From assembly GCA_937942205.1 (NCBI GenBank), contig CALDFO010000240.1:1-8627 (forward strand): a stretch of 8,627 nucleotides of DNA, in the 5' to 3' direction. Below the pieces are notes generated by a model. It was given only the letters and a program-made list of their open reading frames with translations, did not search any database and was not told the origin of the DNA. Positions 7,430-8,627 of the stretch are shown here, piece after piece. Numbering within the stretch: the stretch's first letter is position 1; each line of letters begins with the position of its first letter. The stretch comes from an uncultured Alphaproteobacteria bacterium (GTDB lineage Bacteria > Pseudomonadota > Alphaproteobacteria > Micropepsales > Micropepsaceae). Made by a program: the position numbers and the translations under genes.

Positions 7430-7568
7430 TTTTAAAACCCTCCCCTTCCTGCGTGCTGACGCACGCGAAGGGGGAGGATCATTTTAAACCCCTCCGCCTT
7501 CGCTGGCCCAAGGACCAGCTACGGCACCTCCCCTTCCTGCGTGCTGACGCACGCGAAGGGGAGGATCA
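7430..7568. repeat. REP-like intergenic repeat cluster: two hairpin copies plus a third imperfect palindrome
   Basis: A 42/43-bp element occurs twice in direct orientation at 7439-7481 and 7527-7568, differing by one G. Each copy is an imperfect palindrome: CCTCCCCTTC pairs with GAAGGGGAGG, and inside it GCGTGC pairs with GCACGC around a TGAC loop, leaving a 2-nt bulge. Between them, 7496-7525 forms a second imperfect hairpin (GCCTTCGCTGG against CCAGCTACGGC). An ATTTTAAA-CCC motif precedes both the first copy and the middle hairpin, so the region looks like one 87-bp unit plus a shortened second unit. It fills most of the gap between the aldo/keto reductase and uvrB. Its last three bases are the reductase stop codon. 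It lacks a U-tract, so it is more likely a dispersed REP/BIME-type element than a simple terminator. Confidence 0.8.
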
Positions 7569-8495
7569 CACCGTATCCCACCACTGCTCGATGCGGCGGC
7601 GGAAGGCGGCATCGGGCATGGGGCCGCGCCCGGCATTCAGATTGTCCAGCATGTATTGCGGCTTGTCGGTGCCGGGGATCACGGCGGTCACCGCCGGGTG
7701 CGACAGGTTATATTTCAGGAAGATCTGGGCGAAGCTGGTGCAGCCGATCTCCCTGGCCCAGTCGGGGATGGGCTTGCCCGCCACCTTCTTGAACATGGAG
7801 TTGCGGCCGAAGGGCAGGTTGGTCAGCACGGCGCAGCCATTGTCGCGCGCCAGCGGCAGCAGCACCGTTTCGGCGCCGCGGTCGCCCAGCGAATAGTTGA
7901 TCTGGAAGAATTCCGGCTTCTCGCGGCGCAGCACCGGGGCCAGCGCCTCATAGGCGCTGTCGAAGCTGGAGGTGATGCCATAATGCTTGCACAGGCCCTT
8001 GGCCTTCCAGTCCTTCATCTGGGCGCAGGAGAAATTGGGGTCGCCCACATTATGGGCCTGTTGCAGGTCCACATGATCGGTCTTGAGGCGCTGCAAGGAA
8101 CGCTTCAGCGACGCTTCGGCATCGGCATGGGAAATCCGGCTGGTGTATTTGGTCGCCAGGAACAGCCGGTCGCGCAGGCCGGTCTGCTCGCTCACCAGGC
8201 CGACATTGGCCTCGGCGGTGCCATAACTGGCGGCGGTGTCGATCAGGCTGCCGCCGCCCGCCACCAGATTGCGGACCACGGTCTTGCGCTCTTCCAGCTT
8301 GGCGGGGTCGTTCTCGAACTCGAACACCTGGCTGGTGCCGATGCCCACGATGGGCAGCATGTATCCGGTCTGGGGCACCCGGCGCTTGAGGATGGGAGCG
8401 GCGCGCATCATGGCGCTTTGCGCCCGCGCGGCCTGCGGCAGCAGCGCGGCGGCCGCGGTGGCGGCCAGAAGAGAGCGGCGGTCCAGATCACGCAT
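7566..8495 (-). CDS. Tat-signal aldo/keto reductase family protein
   Basis: The product has 309 residues and belongs to the aldo/keto reductase family, NADPH-dependent TIM barrels that reduce carbonyl compounds. The catalytic tetrad is visible: Asp86 and Tyr91 in IDTAASYG, Lys116 in LATKYT and His148 in LQQAHN. A late segment, TAVIPGTDKP (270-279), fits the cofactor-binding part of the barrel. The N-terminus is a twin-arginine signal, DRRSLLAATAAAALLPQAARA (about 5-25), suggesting folded export to the periplasm; most family members are cytoplasmic. The substrate cannot be told from sequence. The start at 8495 is supported by AAAGGAG 8 nt upstream. It follows a membrane-protein gene by 21 nt on the same strand, which suggests an operon. 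Its stop codon falls exactly on the edge of the hairpin repeat. Confidence 0.92.
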   Translation of the reverse strand: MRDLDRRSLLAATAAAALLPQAARAQSAMMRAAPILKRRVPQTGYMLPIVGIGTSQVFEFENDPAKLEERKTVVRNLVAGGGSLIDTAASYGTAEANVGLVSEQTGLRDRLFLATKYTSRISHADAEASLKRSLQRLKTDHVDLQQAHNVGDPNFSCAQMKDWKAKGLCKHYGITSSFDSAYEALAPVLRREKPEFFQINYSLGDRGAETVLLPLARDNGCAVLTNLPFGRNSMFKKVAGKPIPDWAREIGCTSFAQIFLKYNLSHPAVTAVIPGTDKPQYMLDNLNAGRGPMPDAAFRRRIEQWWDTV

Positions 8496-8516
8496 GGGAG
8501 ATACTCCTTTTGGGGG

Positions 8517-8627
8517 TCAGGGGTTGGAGATTGGGGCGGCGGCGCGGCGTTCCTGCATCCGGCCCAGGAGCAGGCCGAGCGCCGCCCAGGCCAGCGAGAC
8601 CGGCACCATCACCAGCGCCAGCAGCGG
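8517..8627 (-). CDS. C-terminus of a membrane protein, partial (N-terminus beyond right edge)
   Basis: An open frame enters from the right edge and ends in TGA at 8517-8519, giving 36 visible residues. They begin with a hydrophobic helix (PLLALVMVPVSLAWAALGLL) followed by a short basic, proline-ending tail (GRMQERRAAAPISNP), as at the end of a multi-span transporter or membrane protein. The family cannot be named from this piece. The stop lies 21 nt before the aldo/keto reductase start, on the same strand, so the two are probably co-transcribed. Confidence 0.65.
   Translation of the reverse strand, partial: PLLALVMVPVSLAWAALGLLLGRMQERRAAAPISNP

Noticed and set aside
7430..7568. CRISPR-like array
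   Set aside because: There are only two palindromic copies with one 45-bp interval that itself forms a hairpin and shares flanking sequence; there are no cas genes.

Overview
The window is GC-rich, densely coded bacterial chromosome, most likely from an alphaproteobacterium. I infer this from the character of the GlnD, the UvrB with long added ends, the short Gre-type factor and the pair of 67-residue cold-shock proteins; genus cannot be fixed from the sequence alone. Almost every gene lies on the minus strand and the only convincing plus-strand gene is a small secreted protein. There are no tRNA or rRNA genes, CRISPR arrays or transposase genes.

Layout from low to high coordinates. (1) The first 648 codons of glnD, the PII uridylyltransferase / uridylyl-removing enzyme, running off the left edge. 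(2) A signal-peptide protein of the Cu/Zn superoxide dismutase fold that has lost three of the seven histidine/aspartate metal ligands, then a divergent intergenic region and a plus-strand small secreted protein of unknown function. (3) A perfect 11-bp bidirectional terminator. (4) A minus-strand cluster transcribed in the order csp2, an 86-residue Lys/Ala-rich protein, a Gre-type RNA polymerase factor with a short coiled coil, and csp1. The two csp genes are about 82% identical at protein level. (5) uvrB, the nucleotide excision repair helicase subunit. (6) A repeat region holding two copies of a 42/43-bp hairpin element. (7) A Tat-signal aldo/keto reductase, preceded by the tail of a membrane protein that runs off the right edge.

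The strongest unexpected signal is in the csp leaders. Each csp gene has a -35/-10 pair with a 17-bp spacer. In both, about 6-7 nt below the -10, the same ordered blocks begin: ACGTGG, GAAGCGC, CTATCC and CCGCCTTG, with nearly identical spacing. The inferred 5' untranslated leaders are about 156 and 178 nt, similar to the roughly 160-nt leader of E. coli cspA, although the blocks do not resemble the E. coli cold box that I know. This looks like a shared, leader-encoded cold-shock control element. With the Gre-type factor between the two csp genes, the region reads as a small transcription/RNA-structure module responding to cold or stalled polymerase; that joint role is inference.
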